From NCBI GenBank assembly GCA_012845835.1, contig JABAKD010000006.1:11576945-11640944 (forward strand): DNA of 64,000 nucleotides. The letters are read 5' to 3'. Under the pieces are notes generated by a model, which saw nothing but the letters and a program-made list of their open reading frames with translations, was not told where the DNA came from and ran no database searches. This DNA comes from Undaria pinnatifida (Eukaryota; Sar; Phaeophyceae; Laminariales; Alariaceae). The translations under genes and the position numbers were made by a program. Shown piece after piece: positions 43,756 through 53,700 of the stretch (positions are counted from its first letter, which is position 1; every line of letters begins with the position of its first letter).

Positions 43756-44258
43756 ATAATAAATAATAATAAACTTCGAAAGCGACGCATTGAGCCGCGT
43801 TTCTCGCCCGTTTCTGGCCTGTTTCGGATCCGGGTTGGGGATAGGTTTAGGGCTAGGGTTGGGGGTTGGGCTGGGTCTACGCCCGTGCCTTGACCCCATC
43901 ATCGGAAGCGATTCCTACGGTAGCACAAAACAATCGTAAGCAGTCACTAACCGTACCTCTGGAAGGTCAATCCTAAGTAGGTTCTATTAAACACATGAAA
44001 AACTGAAAAAAAAAAAGCGCGATTATTGGACGTTTATTTAGAGCCAAATCATGTGCAGCTGGAGTTTTATACGCGTACCGGAAATCGCGATATTTTCGCG
44101 ACTTGTGGTCCGCACAACCCCCATAAATGCGAAAAAATCGCACAGGGTAATTTTTACCCCACCGCGATATGTATTGGCAGACAGAAAATTGGACACGCAC
44201 ATGTCCAGACGCGACCTGCTTTTCTACGGCGGCGTTATCCAATTATCACCGCGTCAAC

Positions 44259-44414
44259 ATGGACAACAGCAGCAGCGATGGCGGCGGGGACGGGGTCGAA
44301 TGCACACGGCAGGCCGATGCTCCCGTGGCCGGGGAGAAGCGGATACTCGGGGTTTTCGGATTCAGCAGCACCAGCACAACATCCAGCGCTGCTCCGGCTG
44401 GGTGGACTTTCTGA
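44259..44414 (+). CDS. Unidentified short open frame in a GC-rich patch
   Basis: The start MDNSSSDGGGDGVECTRQAD is followed by Ser/Thr-rich sequence and a stop after 51 codons. The patch 44260-44600 is more GC-rich than its flanks, and overlapping frames exist on both strands. It could be a first exon whose donor I cannot place, or nothing. Confidence 0.15.
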   Translation: MDNSSSDGGGDGVECTRQADAPVAGEKRILGVFGFSSTSTTSSAAPAGWTF

Positions 44415-44859
44415 CGGAGTTGCCCCAAACCCGTGCCCCCAGCCCTGCACGCTCTCACCCTACCCGGCAACAAGCGGGTAGCGGTTGGCGCGCCGGACGC
44501 ACGGTGGGGAGGAGGCAACACTTTGCAGACCGCATCATTTCAGGGCCATCGCTGATGCCATGGGTCCTGGTCTGGGTTCTACCCACGGCAATATCCTCAG
44601 TGTTTTAAAAAATCCAAACTACAAGCACTGCTGCTGCTGTGGACTACACGGCGTACTAGTAGTGAGACACCGAAGCCCGCCAGCAACGCATAGGCGCTTC
44701 ATGCGATGTGCGGTCTGGCAAGCCGATGCTCATGAGCTCAGGCGGGCTTCGGGGCGATGGCCTCATAGGGCATCTAAGGGTGGCGACTTCGTACCTAGAG
44801 TGCACAAGTCTTGGCGCGCAGTTTTGAAAGATGTCTACCTTTGCTCGAAAAAAAACCAA

Positions 44860-45125
44860 AACCGCACACTAATTCCAAGTAGTTTACTACTCTTGCCTTT
44901 TTTTCAAGTATCGCACTCGTAGTCCTCACACTTTTTTCAAGTGGTTTGCTGTCTTATTTTAAGTAGCGCACTGATTATCCGCACACAAATTCCACGTAGT
45001 TTCCCGTCTTTTTTTCAAGTAGCACACTGTCAATCCGCACACTATTAATAATTGCAAGTAGTTTGCCGTCTTTTTAAAGTAGCGCAAGTTGAGGCAGCGC
45101 ACTGATTGTCCGCACACTAAGTTTT
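44860..45125 (+). repeat. Tandem repeat of ~60-65 bp, four copies
   Basis: Units contain 'aagtagtttgccgtc', 'ttttttcaagtagcgcac' and 'tgattgtccgcacactaa'. The minus strand stays open for 91 codons here. Confidence 0.6.
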
Positions 45126-45737
45126 GAATCTCACGTGCTTCTGGAAATGAAGGCGATTTTGAGTGTATATCGGGCGATTTTGCGAATCGCATATCGCGAT
45201 ATAGAATTTGTGTTGAAGATCCGAAATATCGCACTCCTTTTAGTTTTAAATGTGTCTATTGGTAGGGTCCTGGAGGTAAGCGCACCGTATATGACAAAAT
45301 GACAAACTGTATTTTAGTGTGTAACACATGCCCTTCAGAAGAATTTCAATACTGATTTTCTCGACGAAGCGGTAGAGTGCAGATAGAGTCAATGCAAAAG
45401 CCGAGCGACGCGTTTATGGAAATATGTCGACGAAGTATTCCGAAAACCGCCATTATCGTTTGCTTCGTTTTTCATGTTAGGATCAAAATCGGCTCCGAAA
45501 TATATCTTGTTAATAGGGTGTGTTATACACACTGCTGTCATGCGAGGATGTCGTAGCTAAACTGATAGGAGCGCATAATATTCCGGGAACCTTCCTAGAA
45601 AGCGCCGCATTATTCGTATATACCGAGCGGAGAAATGGGCTTCCCGTTCAACCGCACGTTTATTTTATGAAACGTCACCGAAAGAAACACGCTACAGGGG
45701 CGCGCGACCGCCACTGCCGACGTCAGGCCTTACCAAG

Positions 45738-46110
45738 GGTTGGGGGTTAGGATTAGGGTTTGATCTGGGGTCGGGTTGGTCTGGGCTGACGGGTGAGGTC
45801 GGATTGAGATTGATCACGGGCGACCTGCAGAAAGTTTTGTGCAGGACCGACCTGCATTTAAGGCGAACCCGATGGGCTGGGGTTGGAGTTAGGTCTTGGG
45901 TCGGTTTAGTCTGGGCTGACGTGCAAATCGAATTGACCACAGGTCTGCGTTTTGGGTGAGCCCGATGGACTGGGGCTAGAGTTAGGTCTTGGGTCGGGTT
46001 AATCTCGGCTGACGTGCAGACGTCCTTGAAAATTAGTTATAAAATTGCATTGACAACAGGTAACCTGCAGAAACAAACATGCAGGGCCGATCTGCATTTA
46101 GGGCTAGCCA
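45738..46110 (+). repeat. Tandem repeat of ~110-130 bp, three copies
   Basis: Units carry 'ggttaggtcttgggtcgg'-like words, 'tctgggctgacgtgca' and 'gaattgaccacagg', with 'cctgcagaaa' and 'gggccgatctgcattta' between some of them. Confidence 0.55.
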
Positions 46111-47027
46111 TGGTATTCCTCTTGTCCCTACTATAACAGTATTAGGCTACATATAATATTATTGAGATGAGAAAGGATAAAATCGTGACCTGTGACCTAC
46201 TATATCAATAAGATGTCATTCATGCTAACATTTTACGTGCCGAGAAGAGAAGGGAACACACGCGTGACCTGTGACCACGGCTTGTCCGGATGTTGCCGAC
46301 CGTAAATCTCACGCAAGTTCAGAGATGGAAACTGCCCTGAAAAAGAAAGGAAATGTAACACTGATTGATGGTGATAACTACCGTTTCGCCGCGTTGCTGT
46401 AGTTTGTTATTCCTTGTAGTGATCCCAGGCATGAGAGGTTGTTGTTTGCCATACGCGACTTGAGCAACAACTAGTGACATCTGCTGCTTTTCTGTTGTGC
46501 ACTATTGTTTGTTATGGCTTGTCGGGGTTTGTCAGGGTCCCACGCCAGAAGTCCGTCTATTTCGTTTCGTTTCGTTTCGTTTCGTTTTGTTTTTTGTTCT
46601 AGTTCTTATCTTTCTTATGTGGCTTGTTTCCTGTTGTGTTATTCGTACCCGGTACGCTGGCATTTCATTTGCGTTCCTCTGTCCGTTTGCGGTTATTTGT
46701 ATCTGGTTTCTCTGTTTCACTGTGACCGTATAATTTGTTTATCTGTATTCATAGAACCAGAATGGACGCTGAGTGTTCTAGTGCTGTCGTTCGGTAGAAA
46801 GGGCCGATTTAATGTGAAGACAACACCAACAGGGCTTGCTGTGACCCCGGCTGTCGTACGAGAGCCGTGTGCTTTCGTTACAACTTGAGCAACACTTACT
46901 CCCGATCCTGGCTACCTGGTACTGTTTTGCGGTGTTGCTGTTGTTTTGTTTGTTAGTGTGTTTTTATCCCTGCAGTGTTACGCATAGATCCAGCTCCCAA
47001 GCAGGTTCGGTCGGCAGCAACGCGGCT
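46111..47027. other. No confident gene; SINE-B fragment and intron-like repeats
   Basis: 46228-46310 resembles the end of SINE-B ('cctgtgaccacggcttgtcc'). 46557-46590 is a TTCGT microsatellite. 46400-46920 contains repeated 'cttgagcaacaact' and 'gtgatcccaggc' / 'gtgaccccggc' words that also flank the exon at 47518. Confidence 0.4.
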
Positions 47028-47183
47028 ATGGCGGCGTCGGAGGCTAGCTCGCCTGACCTCGAGCTCAAGAGCGAGAACGTGTGCTTTGGCGGCAGGCTGC
47101 TGCGCTACGTTCACCAATCAACTGCTACGAAAACGCCCATGACTTTCACGGTGTTTCTTCCTCCGCGAGCGTCCAAGGCACCT
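47028..47183 (+). CDS. First coding exon like S-formylglutathione hydrolase (esterase D)
   Basis: ATG at 47028 begins a 52-codon exon: MAASEASSPDLELKSENVCF, then GGRLLRYVHQSTATKTPMTF and VFLPPRASKAP, ending at a GTGCCA donor in phase 0. The pattern CFGG, Y.H.S, M.F.V(F/Y)LPP is the N-terminus of S-formylglutathione hydrolase, which hydrolyses S-formylglutathione to formate and glutathione in formaldehyde detoxification. The next family block (LSGLTCTD) and the catalytic Ser-Asp-His parts should follow, but I find none before 50.6 kb. It is either a very long gene or an orphan exon. The weak donor fits an orphan. Confidence 0.6.
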
Positions 47184-47283
47184 GTGCCATCCCAACTAAC
47201 TGCTGTTTTGTTTCGTGGCTGCTGTTTGTTATCATTGACACTCGTATTTGCTGTGTTTCTGTTGTTTGTTACCAGGTATGACT

Positions 47284-47390
47284 TTTGCAGTAATTCCCGG
47301 TCTGAGTTGGAGTTTCCCTTGTAATTTGAGGAGAGCAACAACTAATTTCGTGTTTTGTTTACCATGATCCCGGATTCAAGAACTGTCCCG
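47284..47390 (+). repeat. Two decayed copies of the terminal exon's 5' edge
   Basis: 'ttttgcagtaattcccgg' and 'tctgagttggagtttccc' at 47284-47325 mimic the acceptor and start of the exon at 47518. 'ccatgatcccggattcaaga' at 47362 is a further remnant. The preceding 100 bases of intron (47190-47270) are also duplicated at 47450-47510. Confidence 0.55.
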
Positions 47391-47517
47391 GATTCAAGAA
47401 CTGAGTGCTTCGCTTACGACTTGAGCGACAACTCTTCCCGTTGCTACTAAGTTACCCAAACTAACTGCTGTTTTCCTTCGTGGTTGTTTTTTATTTTTTG
47501 TTTGCCGTTGCGTGCAG

Positions 47518-47623
47518 TGATCCCGGGTACGAGTTGGAGGTCACCCTGTCTGGCGGAAGCTTGGTGATTATCTGCGACCCATGCGAAGTGGACCACTACA
47601 AGGCCGAAAGCGGCGCAGAGTGA
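47518..47623 (+). CDS. Unidentified terminal exon
   Basis: After the acceptor 'gccgttgcgtgcag' one base completes a codon, then DPGYELEVTLSGGSLVIICD and PCEVDHYKAESGAE lead to TGA at 47621-47623. Third positions are mostly G or C, unlike the flanks, and the acceptor is preceded by a T-rich tract. Two decayed copies of the exon's 5' edge lie upstream (47284-47325 and 47362-47390). I do not recognise the family. It cannot follow the exon at 47028 directly, because that one ends in phase 0. It could belong with the signal-peptide exon at 37174, whose phase fits. Confidence 0.45.
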
Positions 47624-47822
47624 GAAAACGATGAACCCCTTTGGGTAGGATTGTCAGCTGACTGGATAACTGGACTTTTGAGTCTACTGTTGCCCGAATT
47701 TGTAACCGTAATTAACAGATTCAACTAAGTAAAAGGAAAACATAGTAGATGTTGGTGGAGTAAAGGCCGACTACCTGACTAACCTGGTAGCAGTTATTTA
47801 CAAACACCATACGTAGAGCTAC

Positions 47823-48040
47823 AAACGCCACCACACGTCAAACGCCACCACACGTCAAACGCCACCACAGGTCAAACGCCACCACACGTCAAACCACACG
47901 TCGAACGCCACCACACGTCAAACGCCACCACACGTCAAACGCCACCACACGTCAAACGCCACCACACGTCAAACGCCACCACACGTCAAACGCCACCACA
48001 CGTCAAACGCCACCACACGTCAAACGCCACCACACGTCGG
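47823..48040 (+). repeat. 17 bp minisatellite, about 13 copies
   Basis: The unit AAACGCCACCACACGTC is almost perfect, with one shortened unit near 47890 and one G/C variant. Low divergence suggests recent expansion. Confidence 0.9.
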
Positions 48041-48424
48041 AGGCGTGCTGTGATAGGGGAAGCACTTTTTTTTTTTGGGGGGGGGGGGGTCTGAATGTCG
48101 CGCGGGGCTCCTTAACCCAAAATTATCGGAAAATGCCCTTTTTTTGCAATATGTTTTGTTTTTCTTGAATACCTAGGCCATGGCATTGCGCGTCGGTTTT
48201 GCGCTTTCATTCGTACCAAAAAAACGTTTTTTCGGGGGGGGGTGGGCGAGGTATAGAATAGTTTTTCGTGTCAGGACCCTCAGAAAAAACTGAGTGCGCC
48301 TCTACCCTCTACCCTCTACAGTCCTAGCATGCCTATACATCTGCAAACGCACAAGTCGGATTCAAAGACGTATTATAGGACTCCCCAAGATACCGCATGC
48401 AACTACCATTAATTCAATTACAGA
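48041..48424. other. No gene; poly-T and poly-G runs
   Basis: A T10-G12 run is at about 48066-48090 and a G-run at 48233. 'cgcctctaccctctaccctc' is a short direct repeat. Confidence 0.4.
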
Positions 48425-48589
48425 CAGTGGGTACCCAAATTTAAGAGTGCCCCGTGACAAGCCGAAACAAGCGCTCTTATCTGTAGTGGGAAATATATAG
48501 CTTTTAGTATAGGCGGGACATGCTGATTTGGCCGATCTTAAGTCCCGAGTGCTCTTTTCCTGGGCGCTCTTGAATCGGGTTACCCACTG
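48425..48589. mobile_element. MITE-1, second copy
   Basis: It starts CAGTGGGTACCC and ends GGGTTACCCACTG, followed by TA; the left flank is GA, so the left target TA has mutated. It aligns with 14041-14222 throughout, including 'cgggacatgctgatttggcc'. It directly abuts R1. Confidence 0.7.
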
Positions 48590-48590
48590 T

Positions 48591-48740
48591 AGACTAAGCT
48601 ATGAACTCGTTTGAGGGCTGATTAGTCGGTGTTACTTGCGCGCCAGCAAAATACTTTTTATTTGCTTATCGTAGTTTTCAAGAGTTTATTTGACTTGCGA
48701 TACCCTGGGGATTTCAAGCCAACCACATCCCGAAGAAGCT
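48591..48740 (+). repeat. Dispersed repeat R1, copy 4
   Basis: It carries 'agactaagctatgaactcgt', 'tcggtgttacttgcgcg', 'ggggatttcaagccaaccac' and 'tcccgaagaagcttg', matching 4350-4515. Confidence 0.5.
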
Positions 48741-50674
48741 TGTAACGCGTATGAATACAGACGGCGAACAATTAGCCTCTGGCCTGCAGTCACCCAACTC
48801 CCAGCCCGACCGTTGGAGTTTCAGGGGATGAAAAGGCCGAAACAAAGTAAACGGTTGCCTTAACTCTCCCCAAAAGGCATTGGAACGCTTGGAACATGGA
48901 ATGACAAAAAATTTTGCTTGTTGATTGGTTATCAAATCGAATAGATTCCTAGCGTTCCCACCCTGACCGCAAATTTTGGAAGAGGAAGATTATGTCCCAA
49001 AACAGTTTTTATTGTGCAGCAAAACCGAACAGCCCACTTGGAACGAGATTTACAGCAACTGATTGGTGCTGGAACGGGTTCTTCATAGGCTTGAGGCCCA
49101 CGAGGGTATGGGTGCACATGGCATGACTTAGTACTCACAGGGTGGTGCGTATGTCGACGCCGTAGGGCTCGCCCGCGGCGCGAGCCACGCGATACCGCCA
49201 TGGCCTGACCAGGAGGCTCACGAGGCTAAAGAGTGGGTTGCGAACGAGGCTCTGGCGATACATATTCTAGCAACAGTATGGAACCGATGTTCGTAGAAGT
49301 TTCAGTAGTCTTCGTGGAGCCACGAGGGCAATATGACAACTTATAGATCTGTCCCGACGGTGCCACTTGGACGGCTAGCACCGTCGTCTGTGAGGCTTGC
49401 CGTGAGATCTATTTGCATGTGAAGTTTTTCTCTTGTCAGGAGCAATCGTTGCCCACGTATCGATACCTCTGCCCTAGACTCGGGCTGCACCGTCCCGCCG
49501 CAGAAGTCAGTTGCGCTATGATCTGGTTGGGTCGCTTGCCCAGTTTTACATCGGACACAAACGGGTTGGAATTGAAAGAACAAAAGCGAACAGCCTCGTT
49601 CCATCCCAACCGTTCCAACAAGGTCGAAATAGTCAAGACACACCCTAACGGTTACGGCATCGGGCCGCACGACACAGGTCGGGCTGTTGGGGTATGGCGT
49701 GTGGTCTAAGTACAACATGACAAATGCATAGAGCTGTATAACACGCCCGGCTCAGCATGGTAGGTATTGTACTGCTCCGCGCTTTAACTAGACGACGTGT
49801 CCCCTCTGGTGGCGGTGTGAGCTTTGTCTGACAACTAAAGTGCATATGCTTTTGGGTAAAGGGTTGGATATGCCGTGCGGACGTAAAGCACATTCTTATA
49901 TATTACAACAAGGAAAATCCGCGATGATAATCGATAGTAACAAAGGATAGTCCGCGATAATATGATCGTAGTGGTCTGTTGCTCATACATAACGAGCACT
50001 CGTCGTGTTTGTTGGTCGCTACACATACACACTTGAAGCGCCGTAGGCTCAAAGTGATAGTTAACACTAATCCAGACCAATTGACAGCCCTTTACTTCAA
50101 AATGGTAATTTAGCATACCGGAGTAAACTGTGAAGTAATGGACATCATGACCCGATGTTTTTCTTTCTGTTTTGTGTCAGAGTTTGTCCGTTTGCTTCGT
50201 ACTTGATTATGTATTTTTTACTTGGACAGGCCGTGGCACCTTCTCGCCCCCGGCACGTGCCCTCATTTTTATCCCGCAGATGTCCCATCATTCCCACTGC
50301 TCGCCGAATTTCATTAAAATTTCCTTAAACAATAACGGTCAAGGGTACGGTAGAGGGGGTACCCTCTTTTTTATTGCCGGCTTTGGCCCACTCGCCCGAG
50401 TGACTCTGCACATCAACGGAAAAAACTCTTCAGGGAATTAGTTTGGCGCAGCGTAGTTTGCCATTCCATGGAGGCGTCGTATTGCGAAAAATAAACGTGG
50501 CTTATGAGCGCAAAGGAACAGGGGCGTGGGTCACTCGCGCGAGTGAGGCCGACCCACTGAATGAGAGGCCCCAAAAGGGACCCCCCGACTGGAGCTTTGG
50601 TCCAACTCTAACAGTACGCTCAAATAACGGGAACCATATAAATCGTACCCCGATGTTTGTTGTTCTTGTGGCAG
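48741..50674. other. No gene recognised
   Basis: Frames of 80-125 codons occur on both strands near 49341-49893 but resemble nothing and overlap each other. 50229-50330 is a minus-strand SINE-B fragment ('cccactgctcgccgaattt'). Missing exons of the downstream gene could be here but were not seen. Confidence 0.35.
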
Positions 50675-50763
50675 CGCTTGTGAGGCGTGCCCTGATGGCT
50701 TGGTCTCCAACGGCACAGCGTCGGAGTGCTCACTGGAGGAGGGCTTTTGGAGGGTTGACGACA
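50675..50763 (+). CDS. Membrane protein exon a (CEACPDG)
   Basis: The acceptor is 'gttcttgtggcag' and the donor GTGAGT after one base. It encodes ACEACPDGLVSNGTASECS and LEEGFWRVDD. Three Cys are spaced as in GCC2/GCC3 repeats. It requires an upstream exon ending in two bases. Confidence 0.8.
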
Positions 50764-53700
50764 GTGAGTTCACAAGTATTTGCTGGTTAAACACCGGTAG
50801 ACATACACCCGGTACTTGTAGACTGCTACCATTGTACCATAATGACTCAGCGTCGGTGTAATACGAGTATATTACTTCTTAAATGGGACATTTTCGCAGT
50901 GCTCGCTGGACGAGGGCTTCTGGAGAGTTGACAGTGAATTTCTAGTTTCATGCTTACAGAAGTAGCGCTATATGGATATTGGTATAACATATATCCTGTA
51001 CTTGTGGCATGCTCTACTGTACCGATATATCATAGTGAGGCAGTATCAGTACAATACCAGCATGTTACCAATGTAATGCATTTCCTTCGCCTTGTTTCTG
51101 TAATAACTTAATACCTAGGGCTCTGTGTTGACGTGGCGCGTTGAGCCACAAACTCTTGAGGTTATCACTTGCCCACTCCTGATTGGTGTTTTGGCTCATT
51201 GTTGATTGTAGCTGGCGCTCATTGTTGATTTTTCTTATTGCCGGACTGGCTGTTTAGTGTTTTGGCTTTCTCTCAATCTCAATCTCAATATGTCTTTCTC
51301 AATCTCTAAATATATATATATATGTCCCTCTTTATCTATCGGTGTGTTTCTCTCTCTCCCTTCTTGTCGTTTTTCTTGTGCCCCTTTTGTCTTGTTGCTG
51401 TGCTTGTGCGGCAGGTTCCCTGACGGTGTACGAGTGCCCCAACGAGGACGCTTGTATCGGTGGATCCAACTCAACCAACTACTGCGCGGACGGCTTCAAG
51501 GGGCCACGTGAGTTCAACTTTGACGTCAAGCTTAAAGTTGAACTTTGTTGAACATGAAATGGAATTTGGTTTCGAAGCTGGTAAATATCTTGCGGAGTCT
51601 AGTAAGCTATTACCTACCAGTGTACGAGTGCCCCAACGGGGACTCTTGTGTCGGCGGCTCGGCCTCGACTAACTAACTACTGCGCGGACACACGGAAACA
51701 CGTGAGTTCAACTTCTACTTCAAGTTAACTTAAATTTGACGTTTATGAATTTCAAGTTCATGTTTCAAGTGAAATGTCGAAATTTCATCTTACAAGACGA
51801 AGGTGTTAAACTTTCGAACTTGAATTTAAAGTTGAAAATTCAAATCAAGTCGGAGTTGTTGAGTTCACAATATCAAGTCGAATTTCAAGGTGTAATTTAG
51901 AATTCAATATAAAGTTGTTGAATGGAAAACTTGACTTTAAATTTCAAATTTCAAGTTCAAGTTGGAATTTATAAATTTTCAAAGGTAAAGTTTATGATGA
52001 AATTTATAATTCAAATTGAATTGAGCTTCGACTTGAAGTCGAAAATTCGAGTTGAAGTGTATGTTGGAGAATTCAGGTGAAGTTTAGTAAATTTGTTTTT
52101 CGACGCTCGCTCGGCTACGGATAGAGGATGTGAATGGCCTAGCCGAGTCTTGTATGTCTCACGTCTTCATCCCTAGTTCCAACGCTCCGCTGTCAATCGT
52201 CTAACGTTCGGCCATGACTCGTCTCAATCGTGTCTCGTAGTCTGCGCGGCTTGCACGAATGATCATTATATTCCCGAACCGAACCGAACCGAACCATACC
52301 TACACCTAGCGCTTCGCAGTAATTTAAGCCCGGTTATCCTGTTATTAGTGAGAATATATATATTATTGCATATGTGACGTCCCTGTTATGTCTCACGTCT
52401 TCATCCATGGTTCCATCGTTCGGCCATCAACAATCTCTCGCAATCGGTTACCTACAGCTAGCGGTAATTTAAGGTCGTTTTCCCCATTAATAGTAGTGAA
52501 GATAGCACAAGTGACGTCCCTCTCATGCCTCACGTCTTCGTCCTTGATCCTACCGTGCAATCGTCAACCGTCATGTGCCACGTCTCTACCCCTGATTCCA
52601 ACGTTAGACCATGGGTCGTCTTTCTTTCGTCCGTGAAATCGTCTCAATTGTGTCTCGCAGTTTGCGCGGTTTGCACGAACGACTACTACCCCAGCGGAAG
52701 CTACGAGTGCTTGGAATGCACAGAGGGCAACGCCGCATCTGCACTCCTCACCATCATGTAAGCAATAAAAACCCATAAAACAGTGATCGCCAACCTGGCA
52801 TGTATCAAACCATCGCCATTATGTAAACAGTCATATCCGGTCACCGTGTAAGCATCACATCCAATCACCATGTAAGCAATCGTAACATCGTAACCAATCC
52901 ATCATGTAGTCGATCATCCCCGCCGTACTGGTATGTCCTCACCTTCGTCTCTGCGCTCGCCGCCACAATATAAGCAACCGTAACCGATCATCACACCAAT
53001 CATACCCAGTCGTCACCGAATCCATCATGTAAACCATCATAACACATACCAGTACCAGGAATATTTTAAGTAGTTGTCTTCACGTTGACGGCTGGTGATA
53101 CACATTCTTTATAGTATATCGTCACGAGCGTGTGCCCAACCATACTGGTCAGACACGTGCTAGGTAGACGTAGCACCTCCTCACTTAAGCCCTTAAAAGC
53201 CCCAAAACCTCTCCGTATACTATTTCCCAGTGATTTGTCCCCCAAACCGGGTTTCCAGTTATAACGGCGTTAAGGAGGGTACATCACCACTTGCTAAATA
53301 CATGATTGGCATACGCTTTGAATTATATTAACCCTGATCCAATCTAACGTAATCAACCAATCTAGAGATAATCCCCTTCGTCTCGTACACCGTAGTGTGC
53401 CTCGAAGGTCTTCTCGAATATATTAGCAGAAATGAAAATAACAGTTCAGCTGTGAGATCGATTTTAATCAAACTCATCTTTGCAAGCTGCGTGTGATATT
53501 GTACCTCTACCGCACTTGAGAAGCCCCATACATCATGCCAAACCCGACTTCCAGAAAAAAAATATCCTCTTATGGCCTACGAGTATTTAAATAAAAAAAT
53601 ATTGCGAGATGGTATTCCTGAAAACTATTGAGAGGTACACTTCGATGCGAGTCGACGGGGGAAGACAAAGCTGTAATATTCACACGATAAAAGTAAAGGC

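Noticed and set aside
47028-47623. One gene joining the esterase-like exon directly to the exon at 47518
   Set aside because: The first ends in phase 0 and the second needs two preceding bases; the second also does not match any part of the esterase family.
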